A stretch of DNA of 46,341 bases from Syntrophorhabdaceae bacterium (GTDB taxonomy: Bacteria; Desulfobacterota; Syntrophorhabdia; Syntrophorhabdales; Syntrophorhabdaceae): the NCBI GenBank assembly GCA_035541755.1, contig DATKMQ010000020.1, forward strand, positions 1 to 46,341, given 5' to 3'. The notes under the pieces were generated by a model. It saw only the letters and a list, made by a program, of their open reading frames with translations. It did not search any database and was not told the origin of the DNA. Made by a program: the position numbers and the translations under genes. This document shows positions 25,227 to 34,163 of the stretch, piece by piece (the first letter of the stretch is position 1; every line of letters begins with the position of its first letter).

Positions 25227-25848
25227 TGCCTTTACTCCTTATTATGCGGATGGTATCCTTAAACGTGTCATATGCCCTCTTGAGGTCATCATTCATGATA
25301 GTATACTCGAACGAGGCCTTTTGTGCAATTTCTTCTTTTACCCGTTTCATCCGGAGCTCAATATCTTTTTCGCCGCGGAAGGTGAGACGCCTCACCAGAT
25401 CCTCGGCTGACGGTGGTTCTATGAATATGAGGCACGCGTTTGAGCACTGCTTTTTTACGTTCAACGCCCCCTTGACGTCGATATCCAGGATGATATCCTT
25501 GCCTCCATGGAGCGTATTGAGAATCTCTTGCTTGGGTGTGCCGTACATGTTCCCGTGAACGCTCTCCCACTCAAGGAATCTATCACCGCCCACCATCTCG
25601 TCGAATTTTTGCCGGTCAACGAAATGGTACTCCCTGCCGTTGACCTCCTGCCTTCTTTTCTGCCTCGTCGTATACGAAACGGAGAAACCGCTTTGTCCGT
25701 CTTGTTTGAGGAATTCTTCAATAAGGGTCGATTTGCCGACTCCCGATGGACCGGACACCACAATAAGCCTGCCCTTGCGAACTTCGCCATCCATTTCCCG
25801 GTGAGCTACCACTAATCTGTCGCTATCCGACGACTTATCACTCAACAT
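25207..25848 (-). CDS. gmk: Guanylate kinase
   Basis: 213 residues with the P-loop GPSGVGKS, the GMP-binding VSYTTRQKR and YHFVDRQKF blocks, and the lid region. It phosphorylates GMP to GDP with ATP. The ATG at 25848 lies inside the end of yicC (11-base overlap); a shorter form starting MDGEVRKG (25794) would still contain the whole domain, leaving the first 18 residues doubtful. Confidence 0.93.
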   Translation of the reverse strand: MLSDKSSDSDRLVVAHREMDGEVRKGRLIVVSGPSGVGKSTLIEEFLKQDGQSGFSVSYTTRQKRRQEVNGREYHFVDRQKFDEMVGGDRFLEWESVHGNMYGTPKQEILNTLHGGKDIILDIDVKGALNVKKQCSNACLIFIEPPSAEDLVRRLTFRGEKDIELRMKRVKEEIAQKASFEYTIMNDDLKRAYDTFKDTIRIIRSKGNGKNNC

Positions 25849-26710
25849 TCTGGACCTGTTCCCTCATCTTTTCAATCTCGACTTTTATCTGTATGACCCG
25901 TTCGTTGATATACAGATCGTTTGATTTGCTCCCAATGGTATTGGTTTCCCGGACCATCTCCTGGATGATGAAATCGAGCTTTCTGCCGATGGACTCATGA
26001 GAATCAATGGTGTCTTGAAAATTGCCTATATGGCCCTTCATGCGTACAATCTCTTCCGATATATCAAGCCGATCCATGTACATGGCAATCTCCTGCAGGA
26101 TCCTCACTTCATCGATACCGGAGGTCCCACGGGTTGCCTCCATGACCTTTTCCTTGAGTTTGTCTTCGTGGGCTTTTATGGCTAAAGGCCAGCGTTGTTC
26201 TATTTCGGAGAGGCCGGACAGGATCGAGGCGATCCTGGCGAGGAGGTCGTCTTTGATGAGCCGTCCTTCTTTTTCTCGCTCGCTTGCGAGTCCCGTCATG
26301 AGCCCTTCGATACAATCGATCAGGAGATCTTCGGCAATGCCATTGTTCTCTTCGAAGACAAAGACGTCCTTCAAGGCGAAGACGTTGTCAACGGTGAGAC
26401 TGCCCTTGAGCCCAAAGGTCTTCTTGAGGGCCTTGGCTGCCGTGGTATATTGCCTCACCATGCCCTCGTTTATCCTGGGCATATTGGTCTGATCGCCCGA
26501 TTTTTCCCATTTAATCACAATATCGACCTTACCCCGTTTGACACGTTTTTTTACGAATTCCCGGAGTTTCTGTTCGTAGTAGTAATCGATCTTGGGCAGT
26601 TTGATGTTCAACTCAAGGTAACGGCTGTTAAGCGACCTCACCTCACCGCTCAGTTTTCCTTCGAGATGCTCTTTTTCGATCCGCGCAAAGCCTGTCATGC
26701 TTTTTAGCAT
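25838..26710 (-). CDS. yicC: YicC/YloC-family endoribonuclease
   Basis: 290 residues from ATG 26710, the start preceded by AGGAAGGGG and giving the family's usual N-terminus MLKSMTGFARIE. The conserved EVRSLNSRYLEL follows, and the C-terminus ends SKSNDLYINERVIQIKVEIEKMREQVQN, typical of the DUF1732 tail. Family members are small endoribonucleases involved in RNA decay. It overlaps the DUF4416 gene by 7 bases. The order yicC-gmk-rpoZ is conserved widely. Confidence 0.93.
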   Translation of the reverse strand: MLKSMTGFARIEKEHLEGKLSGEVRSLNSRYLELNIKLPKIDYYYEQKLREFVKKRVKRGKVDIVIKWEKSGDQTNMPRINEGMVRQYTTAAKALKKTFGLKGSLTVDNVFALKDVFVFEENNGIAEDLLIDCIEGLMTGLASEREKEGRLIKDDLLARIASILSGLSEIEQRWPLAIKAHEDKLKEKVMEATRGTSGIDEVRILQEIAMYMDRLDISEEIVRMKGHIGNFQDTIDSHESIGRKLDFIIQEMVRETNTIGSKSNDLYINERVIQIKVEIEKMREQVQNVE

Positions 26711-27228
26711 CTTAGCCCCTTCCTGTAACGGTCCCTCCACCCGTTGAACATGGTGATCGTCTCTGTCGCTCTGTAATCGGGATAAGTCCATTCGAGGGCC
26801 TTGTAGGTGCCTTCGTGATACCTGAGGGTGAGATCGGCATATATACCTCTTCCGAGATATACCCTGTGACTGTATCCCTTCGTCGTGGCCAGTATAACAT
26901 GTTCCAGGGCAATGTATCCAGGGTCAATGTTGACGGACCGTCTGCCCTCAAGCGCAAAAGACTGCTCCACTTCGTTTGATTTCAATTTAATCTCAGGGAG
27001 AAGTTCCCTATCAACGAGGGTTTCGAAGAGAACGAAGGCCCTCATGAGGTTTTCGCCCATCTCCTTATCATAGTACCTCGTGTAGCAAAAAAGAGTCACC
27101 GGCGTCTTCTCTTCGATAGATCCAAAGGCATCTTCCAATTTGCTTAAGGCGCTCTCAAGGTCCTCACGGCTCTTAAAGAGTATGCCCGCAAAAAGTTTTA
27201 CCGGCTCAGGTTTTTTTGCAATTCCCAT
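26704..27228 (-). CDS. DUF4416 family protein
   Basis: 174 residues. The blocks FCYTRYYDKEMGENLMRAFV, VNIDPGYIALEHVILATTK and RVYLGRGIYADLTLRYH match the DUF4416 family found in deltaproteobacteria and related anaerobes, whose function is unknown. It overlaps tlyA by 31 bases and yicC by 7, so its synthesis is tied to this housekeeping run. No membrane segment or signal. Confidence 0.85.
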   Translation of the reverse strand: MGIAKKPEPVKLFAGILFKSREDLESALSKLEDAFGSIEEKTPVTLFCYTRYYDKEMGENLMRAFVLFETLVDRELLPEIKLKSNEVEQSFALEGRRSVNIDPGYIALEHVILATTKGYSHRVYLGRGIYADLTLRYHEGTYKALEWTYPDYRATETITMFNGWRDRYRKGLRC

Positions 27229-27947
27229 AAAATGAAATATTCCCGATTCTTCTTTTCCTTTTCTCGCGGTGATTCCACCATGGCCACCGGCATGAGGCCG
27301 AGTGTCTTACCAAACGCCTTGATGCGTTCGATGGCCTCCGTGGTCTTTTCCATGTCTCTTACGATGCCTCCCCGGCCCACTTCTGCCCTGCCGACTTCAA
27401 ACTGGGGTTTCACGAGCGAAATTATCCGTCCGCCATCTTTGAGGAACTGTATTGCCGCCGGCAGTATCTTGGTAAGGGATATGAAGGAAACGTCGATGGT
27501 AATAAGGTCAGTTTTTTCTCCTATGTCCTCAAAGGTGAGATGTCGGGCGTTGCAGTTCTCTCTCAACAGAACCCGCGGATCATTGCGTAACTTTTCGTGG
27601 AGTTGATGTGTCCCCGCATCAATAGCGTATACAAAGGATGCGCCGGCCATGAGAAGGCAGTCCGTAAAACCCCCGGTGGAGGACCCGATATCAATGGCTT
27701 TCTTCGCTCTTACATCAAGCCCGAAGGCTTCTATGGCTTTCTTAAGCTTTATCCCCCCATAGCTTACGTAGGGAAGGGGGTTATGCCCTATGGTGAGGGG
27801 CGCACTCTCTTCGACCTTCATGTCCGGCTTAGTCACGCGCTCGCTTCCCAGGTAGACTTCACCGGCCATGACGAGAATACGCGCTTTTTCCCGAGAGGGC
27901 GCGAGACCTCTTCGGGCAAGGACGATATCTACTCTTTCTTTAGCCAC
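27198..27947 (-). CDS. tlyA: TlyA-family rRNA 2'-O-methyltransferase
   Basis: 249 residues. An N-terminal S4 RNA-binding domain (MAKERVDIVLARRGLAPSR...AGEVYLG) leads into an FtsJ-like methyltransferase with AIDIGSSTGGFTDCLL for S-adenosylmethionine and VKPQFEVGR near the catalytic region. Homologues methylate riboses of 16S/23S rRNA; an old annotation as haemolysin is misleading. It overlaps the end of dxs by 19 bases. Confidence 0.92.
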   Translation of the reverse strand: MAKERVDIVLARRGLAPSREKARILVMAGEVYLGSERVTKPDMKVEESAPLTIGHNPLPYVSYGGIKLKKAIEAFGLDVRAKKAIDIGSSTGGFTDCLLMAGASFVYAIDAGTHQLHEKLRNDPRVLLRENCNARHLTFEDIGEKTDLITIDVSFISLTKILPAAIQFLKDGGRIISLVKPQFEVGRAEVGRGGIVRDMEKTTEAIERIKAFGKTLGLMPVAMVESPREKEKKNREYFILWELQKNLSR

Positions 27948-29782
27948 TCTGTGACAGCCTTTTCGATGCCTGCCCTGTCGAGACCAAGTGTATGTCGCAG
28001 CGCGTTCTGGCTGCCGTGCATGACAAAACCGTCGGGTATACCCATGGATCTTACCGGTATGAGTACGCCATTCTCCGAGAGAAGCTCCATGATGCCGCTT
28101 CCGAACCCGCCGATCAAGGTATTCTCTTCCACGGTCAGTATGCGCTTTGTCTTTGAAGCGGTCTCGAAAAGCATGGCGTGGTCCATGGGCTTCACGAATC
28201 TGCCATTGATCACACCCACGGAGACACCTTGTTTCTCAAGCTCTTCTGCAGCGGCAAGCGCAGGGTAGACCACGTTGCCGCAGGCGATGATTGTCACATC
28301 CTGTCCATGTCTCAAGTGTTCCCAGGTGCCGAGAGGGATCTCTTTGAAGAAGGGCGCAACCGGTGTCCCGGGTGCTTCGCCTCTGGGATATCGGATGGCT
28401 ACAGGCCGGTTGTAAAGGTAGGCGGAATAGAGCATCTGTTTCAATTCCCCCGCGTCCTTGGGCGCCATGAGGACCATGTTGGGGATGTGTCGGAAATAAG
28501 AAAGGTCAAAGGCGCCGTGGTGTGTGGGGCCGTCCTGGCCCACGAGGCCGCTTCGGTCCACAGCAAAGACCACGGGGAGCTCCTGAAGACAGACATCAAT
28601 AATGATCTGATCGTACGCCCTCTGAAGAAAGGTCGAATAAATGGCTACGAAGGGCCTCAGTCCTCCGAGGGCGAGAGCAGCGGCGAATGTGACTCCGTGC
28701 TGTTCGGCTATGCCTATATCATAGAACCGTTCGGGAAACAGGGTAGAAAATCTGTCGAGACCCGTGCCGAGGCCCATAGCTGCCGTAATGGCCACGATTT
28801 TGTCATCTTTGTTCGCCAGCTCCACCATAGTATCGCCGAACACATCGGTATACGTCTTGTGGCCGTTGTGTATCGAATTGCCCGTTGTCAATTCGAAGGT
28901 TGAGATGCCGTGAAATTTCTCCGGATCGTCCTCCGCGTGAAGGTAACCCTTTCCTTTTCTCGTTATGACATGAACGAGGAGCGGTCCTTGAAGGCGTTTC
29001 ACGTTACGGAGCGTTTCGACCAGCGGAACCACGTTATGACCCTCCACGGGGCCCACGTATTGAAATCCCAGTTCTTCGAAGAGCATGCCTGGTGTGAAAA
29101 ATCCCTTGATGGTCTCTTCCAGATGGCGCGCCGTTTTATAAACCGAAGGCATACTTTTTGTGATCTTCTTGATCTCCTCCCGCATAGTACTCACGAATTC
29201 GCCGGTCATGATCCGGTTGAGATACGAGGAGAGTGCGCCGATGTTTTTTGAAATGGACATCTCATTGTCATTGAGGATCACTATAATATCGCTTCGCAAA
29301 TGTCCCGCGTGGTTGAGCGCCTCGAATGCCATGCCCCCCGTTAGTGACCCGTCGCCAATAACCGCGATGATCTTGTCGTTTGTGCGCAGCTTCTTTTTGG
29401 CCTCGGCGAGCCCCACGGCAACGGATATGGAGTTGCTCGCGTGTCCCGTATCGAAGATATCGTAAGGACTTTCATTTCTTGACGGAAATCCGCTTAAGCC
29501 CCCGTCCTGACGTATGGTGGCAAACTTCTCGTGCCTGCCCGTCAGGATTTTATGCGTGTAAGACTGGTGTCCCACGTCCCAGATAATCTTGTCGAGAGGT
29601 GTATCAAAAACGTAGTGGAGGGCTATGGTGAGTTCGACCACACCGAGGTTTGAAGAGAGGTGGCCGCCGGTTTTTGAAATGACCCCGGTTATTAAGCCTC
29701 TGATCTCTTCTGCCAGTTCAGTCAATTCTGAGAGGGAGAATGCCTTCAGATCTTCCGGTGAATTGATTTTTTCAAGAAACAT
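27929..29782 (-). CDS. dxs: 1-deoxy-D-xylulose-5-phosphate synthase
   Basis: 617 residues from ATG 29782, which shares one base with the ispA stop (TGATG). It contains DVGHQSYTHKILTGR, the thiamine diphosphate motif GDGSLTGGMAFEALNHAG, and DRSGLVGQDGPTHHGAFDL. It condenses pyruvate and glyceraldehyde-3-phosphate, the first step of the methylerythritol route to isoprenoids. The ispA-dxs-tlyA order is frequent in Proteobacteria. Confidence 0.97.
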   Translation of the reverse strand: MFLEKINSPEDLKAFSLSELTELAEEIRGLITGVISKTGGHLSSNLGVVELTIALHYVFDTPLDKIIWDVGHQSYTHKILTGRHEKFATIRQDGGLSGFPSRNESPYDIFDTGHASNSISVAVGLAEAKKKLRTNDKIIAVIGDGSLTGGMAFEALNHAGHLRSDIIVILNDNEMSISKNIGALSSYLNRIMTGEFVSTMREEIKKITKSMPSVYKTARHLEETIKGFFTPGMLFEELGFQYVGPVEGHNVVPLVETLRNVKRLQGPLLVHVITRKGKGYLHAEDDPEKFHGISTFELTTGNSIHNGHKTYTDVFGDTMVELANKDDKIVAITAAMGLGTGLDRFSTLFPERFYDIGIAEQHGVTFAAALALGGLRPFVAIYSTFLQRAYDQIIIDVCLQELPVVFAVDRSGLVGQDGPTHHGAFDLSYFRHIPNMVLMAPKDAGELKQMLYSAYLYNRPVAIRYPRGEAPGTPVAPFFKEIPLGTWEHLRHGQDVTIIACGNVVYPALAAAEELEKQGVSVGVINGRFVKPMDHAMLFETASKTKRILTVEENTLIGGFGSGIMELLSENGVLIPVRSMGIPDGFVMHGSQNALRHTLGLDRAGIEKAVTEWLKKE

Positions 29783-30666
29783 CAAGCAACCCTATTGCCG
29801 ACGAACTCCGCAATTTCTTTGAGGATCAGGGCTTTTTCTCCCAGAAAGGATACCGATTTCACCGCCTCGTCCACAAGCTGTTCCAATTTATACTTGGAAG
29901 CAAGGATGCCATAATGCTTGATGTAGGTCTGTTTGTTGTTATCCTTCTTCAGTCTTTTGCCCACGATCTCTTCGTCGCCCTCTGCATCGAGGATATCGTC
30001 CATGACCTGAAATGCAAGGCCAATACACTCTCCGTATCTAGTGAGGTTCTTGAACTCCCGGGCTTTTGCTCCGCCCGCAATGGCGCCTATACGTACGGCG
30101 GATCGCATGAGCGCGCCGGTTTTATGGAGGTGGATATAATTGAGAATATTTTTGGATCCCTCCTTGCCGTCGTAGAGAATGTCCATTACCTGTCCGCCCA
30201 CCATGCCCTCTGCGCCCGAAGCCTGGGCAATCTCGAAGATAATCTGTTTGGTTATCTTTGGGCTTACCCGCTCGGTGTAGCGGGCATCGGAGAGTACCCG
30301 AAAGGCCTCGGTAAGAAGTGCATCGCCTGCCATGAGGGCGATGGCATCACCGAATGCTTTATGGCAAGTGGGCTTCCCCCGGCGTATATCATCGTTGTCG
30401 ATGCTCGGCAGGTCATCATGGATGAGCGAATATGTATGGATCATTTCGAGCGCGCAGAAGGCGGGCAGGAAATCATCAGAGCTCTTGCCCTTGGCTTCGC
30501 ACGCGGCAATGGCAAGAATGGGGCGGATCTTCTTACCGTTGGAAAAAAGCATATACTCCATGGCGTCTCGCAAGACCCCGGGGGTCGAGACGAAGGTCGT
30601 GCAGATATCCTTGAGGGTGTTCTCTACGACAATTTTTTTATCATGGAGATACGTCGAGAGATCCAC
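29782..30666 (-). CDS. ispA: Polyprenyl (farnesyl) diphosphate synthase
   Basis: 294 residues. The first aspartate-rich motif is HDDLPSIDNDDIRRG, the second QVMDDILD, both for Mg-diphosphate binding. It extends dimethylallyl diphosphate with isopentenyl diphosphate, probably to C15. The GTG start overlaps the xseB stop by one base (TAGTG). Confidence 0.95.
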   Translation of the reverse strand: MDLSTYLHDKKIVVENTLKDICTTFVSTPGVLRDAMEYMLFSNGKKIRPILAIAACEAKGKSSDDFLPAFCALEMIHTYSLIHDDLPSIDNDDIRRGKPTCHKAFGDAIALMAGDALLTEAFRVLSDARYTERVSPKITKQIIFEIAQASGAEGMVGGQVMDILYDGKEGSKNILNYIHLHKTGALMRSAVRIGAIAGGAKAREFKNLTRYGECIGLAFQVMDDILDAEGDEEIVGKRLKKDNNKQTYIKHYGILASKYKLEQLVDEAVKSVSFLGEKALILKEIAEFVGNRVA

Positions 30667-30887
30667 TATGTGTCTTCCTCGGTGAATGGTTTCTTTTCCA
30701 TGGAGCCGTCTTCTTTTTTTATGAGGATCTCCACCTTCTTTTCTACCTCGTCCAGGCGTTTTGAAAGTTCCTTGGTGAGTACTAGGCCTTCCTTAAAGAG
30801 GGTGAGTGCTTCGTCGAGCGGGATTTTTCCTTCATCGAGCGTCTTTACAATATCTTCGAGTTTCTTGAGCCCGTCTTCGAATCTCAT
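30666..30887 (-). CDS. xseB: Exodeoxyribonuclease VII small subunit
   Basis: 73 residues, full length for the family: FEDGLKKLEDIVKTLDEGKIPLDEALTLFKEGL is the conserved core. It binds XseA to degrade single-stranded DNA. It is the first gene of the eight-gene minus-strand run; xseA is not adjacent. The 185-base gap to the divergent PP2C gene should hold the operon promoter, though I see no sharp match. Confidence 0.95.
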   Translation of the reverse strand: MRFEDGLKKLEDIVKTLDEGKIPLDEALTLFKEGLVLTKELSKRLDEVEKKVEILIKKEDGSMEKKPFTEEDT

Positions 30888-31072
30888 GCAAGCTCTTATT
30901 ATAGACCTTAATTTCTCCGTTTTTCAAGCATTCATTTTGTTTTGAAAATAGTTTGTTTCAAGCTCTCCATCCACCCCTTTTTATCACCCATTTCTTTGTT
31001 CTGTCTTGTGGCTGTGCAGGCCAAAATGTGAACAGACTACCTTATTGAATCATAATGCGTTAGAATAAGGAG

Positions 31073-31960
31073 ATGATACACATCACGTGGGGAACGAGCG
31101 AGCAGATAGGGTGGCGAAGCCACATGGAAGACGCACACGCGGTTTATCAGGACGCGCACCGTGACTTCTTCGCGGCCGAGGTCTATGATGGGCACGGAGG
31201 GAGGCGGGCCGCCGAGGTCGCTTCCAGCATGCTGACCCCTCATTTTATGCACGCCTGGGCGAGCGAACTCGAAAAACCGCTCGCAAAGCGCATGAGGGTG
31301 TGCGAGATCCTTCGAGAGGCGTACCTTGCTGTTGACGCGCATCTTGTGGAGGCAAGCGAAGAAAGCGGCACCACGGCTGCTCATTTTTATGTGCTGGGAG
31401 ACGAGTTTCTCGCTGCCAATGCAGGGGACACAAGGGTGGTCATAGGCACCACCGATGGCGTTCAGGTGCTCACGAAAGACCACAGGCCCGGGTTTCCGGA
31501 AGAGAAGGATCGGATAGAAGGGCTGGGAGGACAGGTCATATCCTACGGAATGCCTCGGGTTCAGGGCGTCCTGTCCGTGAGCCGGGCTCTAGGTGACGCG
31601 TTCCTCAAGCCATATGTAAGCGGTGAGCCGAGGATCGTCGAGGGATATCTCGGAAAGGAGAATGATTACGCGGTCGTGGCCTGTGATGGGCTGTGGGATG
31701 TCATGAGTCCCGAGGAAGTCATAACCGTGGTGAGGTACACGACTGATCCGGTGAGGGCAGCTCAGGATCTCTCTCAAAGGGCGCTTGATCAGGGAAGCAC
31801 GGATAATATTACCGTCATTGTGCTTGATCTTAGGCGCCATGCCAAGGGGCTTAAAAGGGCATACATGGAAATCGCCGGGATCACGGACTATGGGCTGAAC
31901 GGGAAACGAGGAGAGATTCAAGGAGAGGACGGCGTCACGGAAACCATGCGTGAAGTGTAA
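31073..31960 (+). CDS. PP2C-type serine/threonine phosphatase
   Basis: 295 residues. The PP2C motifs are intact: R15..MED (18-20), VYDGHGG (38-43), LAANAGDTRVV, TKDHRP, SVSRALGD, VVACDGLWDVMS and GSTDNITVIVLDL. Two Mn/Mg ions held by these aspartates would hydrolyse phosphoserine or phosphothreonine. The wording is of the longer, eukaryotic-like subclass (DGHGG, SRALGD, CDGLWDV) and it is cytoplasmic, with no membrane part. No kinase gene lies nearby. The last ~40 residues past the domain are charged and unassigned. Confidence 0.92.
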   Translation: MIHITWGTSEQIGWRSHMEDAHAVYQDAHRDFFAAEVYDGHGGRRAAEVASSMLTPHFMHAWASELEKPLAKRMRVCEILREAYLAVDAHLVEASEESGTTAAHFYVLGDEFLAANAGDTRVVIGTTDGVQVLTKDHRPGFPEEKDRIEGLGGQVISYGMPRVQGVLSVSRALGDAFLKPYVSGEPRIVEGYLGKENDYAVVACDGLWDVMSPEEVITVVRYTTDPVRAAQDLSQRALDQGSTDNITVIVLDLRRHAKGLKRAYMEIAGITDYGLNGKRGEIQGEDGVTETMREV

Positions 31961-32276
31961 TGTCCTTTTTCCCACCTTGGGAAGGGGAGGGGACGGGTAT
32001 ATCCAGTGGAACGATAAGTGCCCGGTCTTAATCGAACAGATCGACGAACGGCAGAAGAGAATTCAGTAGCATAAACAGGACGAGTTTTGCTTTCGGCGTT
32101 ACCCAACCACCACAATACTGGCCCACATTAGACAATATTAGTTAGTAATATCGAATATATTGGAGTGAACACCATCATAAATAGTACATTATTATATAAT
32201 GATATTATTATTCAAACGCGATTATTTCTTTTTTCTTTAAAATAGAGTAATATAATGCGACGGAGGTGGTCCTATC
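31961..32276. other. AT-rich intergenic region upstream of the ribbon-helix-helix gene
   Basis: A short hairpin TTCCCA/TGGGAA (31969-31983) follows the phosphatase gene but lacks a T-run. The right half, about 32120-32260, is strongly AT-rich and holds two inverted repeats described separately and a TAATATAAT box near 32250, a plausible -10. Confidence 0.5.
32135..32201. promoter_or_regulatory. Two inverted repeats, possible RHH operators
   Basis: ATATTA (32135-32140) pairs with TAATAT (32146-32151) across five bases, and CATTAT (32187-32192) pairs with ATAATG (32196-32201) across three. Ribbon-helix-helix repressors commonly bind short palindromes upstream of their own gene, which begins 75 bases later. 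AT-richness makes chance repeats likely, so this is tentative. Confidence 0.35.
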
Positions 32277-32543
32277 ATGCCGAAACAAAAAGACGAAACC
32301 GTACGAACTACATATTCCGTAAGGTTAAACCCTGATATGCTGAGGTTATTGAGGCACATTGCCGTCGACGAAGAGACTTCGGTTGGAAAACTGTTGGAGG
32401 AAGGGATCAGGTCGATCATCAAAAAGAGAAAAGCAGCCGGCTATGCTATAGATGACAGGGCCATAAAATCGAAGAACGAGAGTATTGACATAGACAGCAG
32501 GTACGAAATTCCCCGATTCTTGCGAAAGCGATCCGACGAATAA
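32277..32543 (+). CDS. Ribbon-helix-helix DNA-binding protein
   Basis: 88 residues. TTYSVRLNPDMLRLLRHIAVDEETSVGKLLEEGIRSIIK has the beta-strand, helix, turn, helix order of RHH (CopG/ParD-like) domains, followed by a charged tail. GGAGGTGG at 32261 sits eight bases before ATG. No toxin gene follows directly; bacteriohemerythrin is next after 86 bases, so it may be a stand-alone regulator. Confidence 0.72.
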   Translation: MPKQKDETVRTTYSVRLNPDMLRLLRHIAVDEETSVGKLLEEGIRSIIKKRKAAGYAIDDRAIKSKNESIDIDSRYEIPRFLRKRSDE

Positions 32544-32629
32544 AACAAACGACGGGATCGCGTCGTCTCACTGAATTCCGGATAAAGTAAATCCCTGGGA
32601 ATCCGATAATACCATGAAGGAGGTGTGTC

Positions 32630-33037
32630 ATGGCACTATTGGAGTGGAACGAAAAGTTACGTGTAGACATCCGGGAAATTGACGAGCAGCACAAAAGATT
32701 AGTCGATCTCATCAACAGGTTGCATGACGCTATGAAGACAGGACAGGGGAAAGCCGTTCTGGGCGGAACCCTGACGGAGCTTTTTGACTATACGGATTAC
32801 CATTTCGGTACCGAAGAAAAGTACTTCCGTCAATACCAGTATCCTTCACTTGTTGTTCATAAGTCGGCCCATGACCTGTTTCGTTCTCGCGTGGCCGAGC
32901 TCAAAGCCAAGGCCGTGGAGATCGACTCTATGGTAACCATAGAGACCATGAACTTCTTGAAAGACTGGTTGTACGACCATATCCTCGGATCGGATCAAAA
33001 ATACGCACCCTTTCTTAAAACAAAGGGTCTGGCTTAA
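32630..33037 (+). CDS. Bacteriohemerythrin
   Basis: 135 residues with the di-iron ligands of the family in order: DEQHKRL, YHFGTEEKYF, HKSAHDLF and DHILGSDQ. The protein binds O2 reversibly at a non-haem di-iron site and in anaerobes stores or scavenges oxygen. AAGGAGGTG precedes ATG 32630. Together with hcp it suggests defence against oxidative and nitrosative stress. Confidence 0.93.
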   Translation: MALLEWNEKLRVDIREIDEQHKRLVDLINRLHDAMKTGQGKAVLGGTLTELFDYTDYHFGTEEKYFRQYQYPSLVVHKSAHDLFRSRVAELKAKAVEIDSMVTIETMNFLKDWLYDHILGSDQKYAPFLKTKGLA

Positions 33038-33108
33038 ACAAATACGGAGAGAGCCCTCCTGTGCGCCCGAAATGAGTGGTGCTACGAATTTAAGACCGGA
33101 GCACCGCT

Positions 33109-33136
33109 TATGCGGGACTTTATACTATCCCGCATA
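33109..33136. terminator. Inverted repeat between convergent genes, possible terminator
   Basis: TATGCGGGA (33109-33117) pairs perfectly with TCCCGCATA (33128-33136) around a ten-base loop, between the ends of bacteriohemerythrin (plus) and the DUF169 gene (minus). There is no T-run on either side, so it is a weak intrinsic terminator at best. Confidence 0.45.
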
Positions 33137-33178
33137 TCCTGAAGGGGCTTGGGGTGGGAAACCAGGACAGAAGGCAAC

Positions 33179-33934
33179 TCATGCCTTTCTCGCTATGCGT
33201 TTCCCTACCTTTTTCCAGCTTTCCGTGATAAGAAAACTTTCATCCATATTGTCGATCATACGCAGAAATTTGCTCATGGGTGTTGCGAAGGTGATTACGT
33301 CGGCAGGAACACAGGGACGCGCCGACACATCGAACATGCCGAGAATACTCCGGGGACGGGCTGACTTTCTCTCCAGATAGGGATAGAGCACGATGGTTGC
33401 GCATCCGGCTCCGAAGGGTGACAACACCCCGTTCTGCTCGTTCTCGTCATAGTTTGAAAGCGTGAACACACCGGATATCACGTCGGGTGTTCCAAAGATG
33501 ATCACGACTTCCGGATCGTCCGTCTCTTCTATGTTATCCCACCGTTTGAATGCGATATAGCGATGGGGCGCTCTGAACTGGGGCATCGCTTTCATGACCT
33601 CATTCACTAGCTCCGGTGTCTTCTTGTAGCGTTCGCCTTCCACTTCTCCAGGTATGCCATAAGAGAGAAAATAGTCGAAATTGGGTCTTAGGCCGTCAAA
33701 GAATCCAAGGTATTTCTTTCCACCGAAACAGCCCACCGACTCGTTGTCAAAGAGAAGCGACTTGCCCTTCCTTACCCGCGCTATGTCCGCGACGATGCAT
33801 CGGTGATCTTTGGGTGGCCTGACCCTCGGTGCTGCATCTTCGTTGTCCGTGTAGAAGAAAACAATGGGGAGCTCGGCGCCCTCGAAGTATTTACGCCAGA
33901 GTCCGATAAACCTTTCTTTAATCGCCGTTTCCAT
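33179..33934 (-). CDS. DUF169 family protein
   Basis: 251 residues from ATG 33934, chosen because AAGGAGGT lies just upstream. Blocks such as LPIVFFYTDNEDAAPR, KGKSLLFDNESVGCFGGKKYLGF and CATIVLYPYLERKSARP fit the DUF169 family, which is common in anaerobes and of unknown function. Conserved cysteines in GCFGGKKYLG and GAGCAT suggest metal or cofactor binding, but that is a guess. Divergent from the MBL-fold gene. Confidence 0.8.
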   Translation of the reverse strand: METAIKERFIGLWRKYFEGAELPIVFFYTDNEDAAPRVRPPKDHRCIVADIARVRKGKSLLFDNESVGCFGGKKYLGFFDGLRPNFDYFLSYGIPGEVEGERYKKTPELVNEVMKAMPQFRAPHRYIAFKRWDNIEETDDPEVVIIFGTPDVISGVFTLSNYDENEQNGVLSPFGAGCATIVLYPYLERKSARPRSILGMFDVSARPCVPADVITFATPMSKFLRMIDNMDESFLITESWKKVGKRIARKA

Positions 33935-34163
33935 TGATACCTCCTTAGGCTTTCGATGAGCACTACGTACAAGATAACTCATTCTCAAAGTTTTTGAAAT
34001 CTCATTACACGAAGATGCTTGAAAGTGGGCTTAAATCGCCATGCCAAAGCGAGTAAGCAATAATCACTTGACCTCACAGGTGCAACAACATACAATTAGG
34101 TTCCGGATTGTTTACTATCACAATGCTGACGCTCCCGGTGGCTCACATAAAAAGGAGTTCTTC

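Noticed and set aside
29914-30945. Plus-strand open frame (343 codons) across ispA and xseB
   Set aside because: Both ispA and xseB are certain on the other strand; this frame is their complement.
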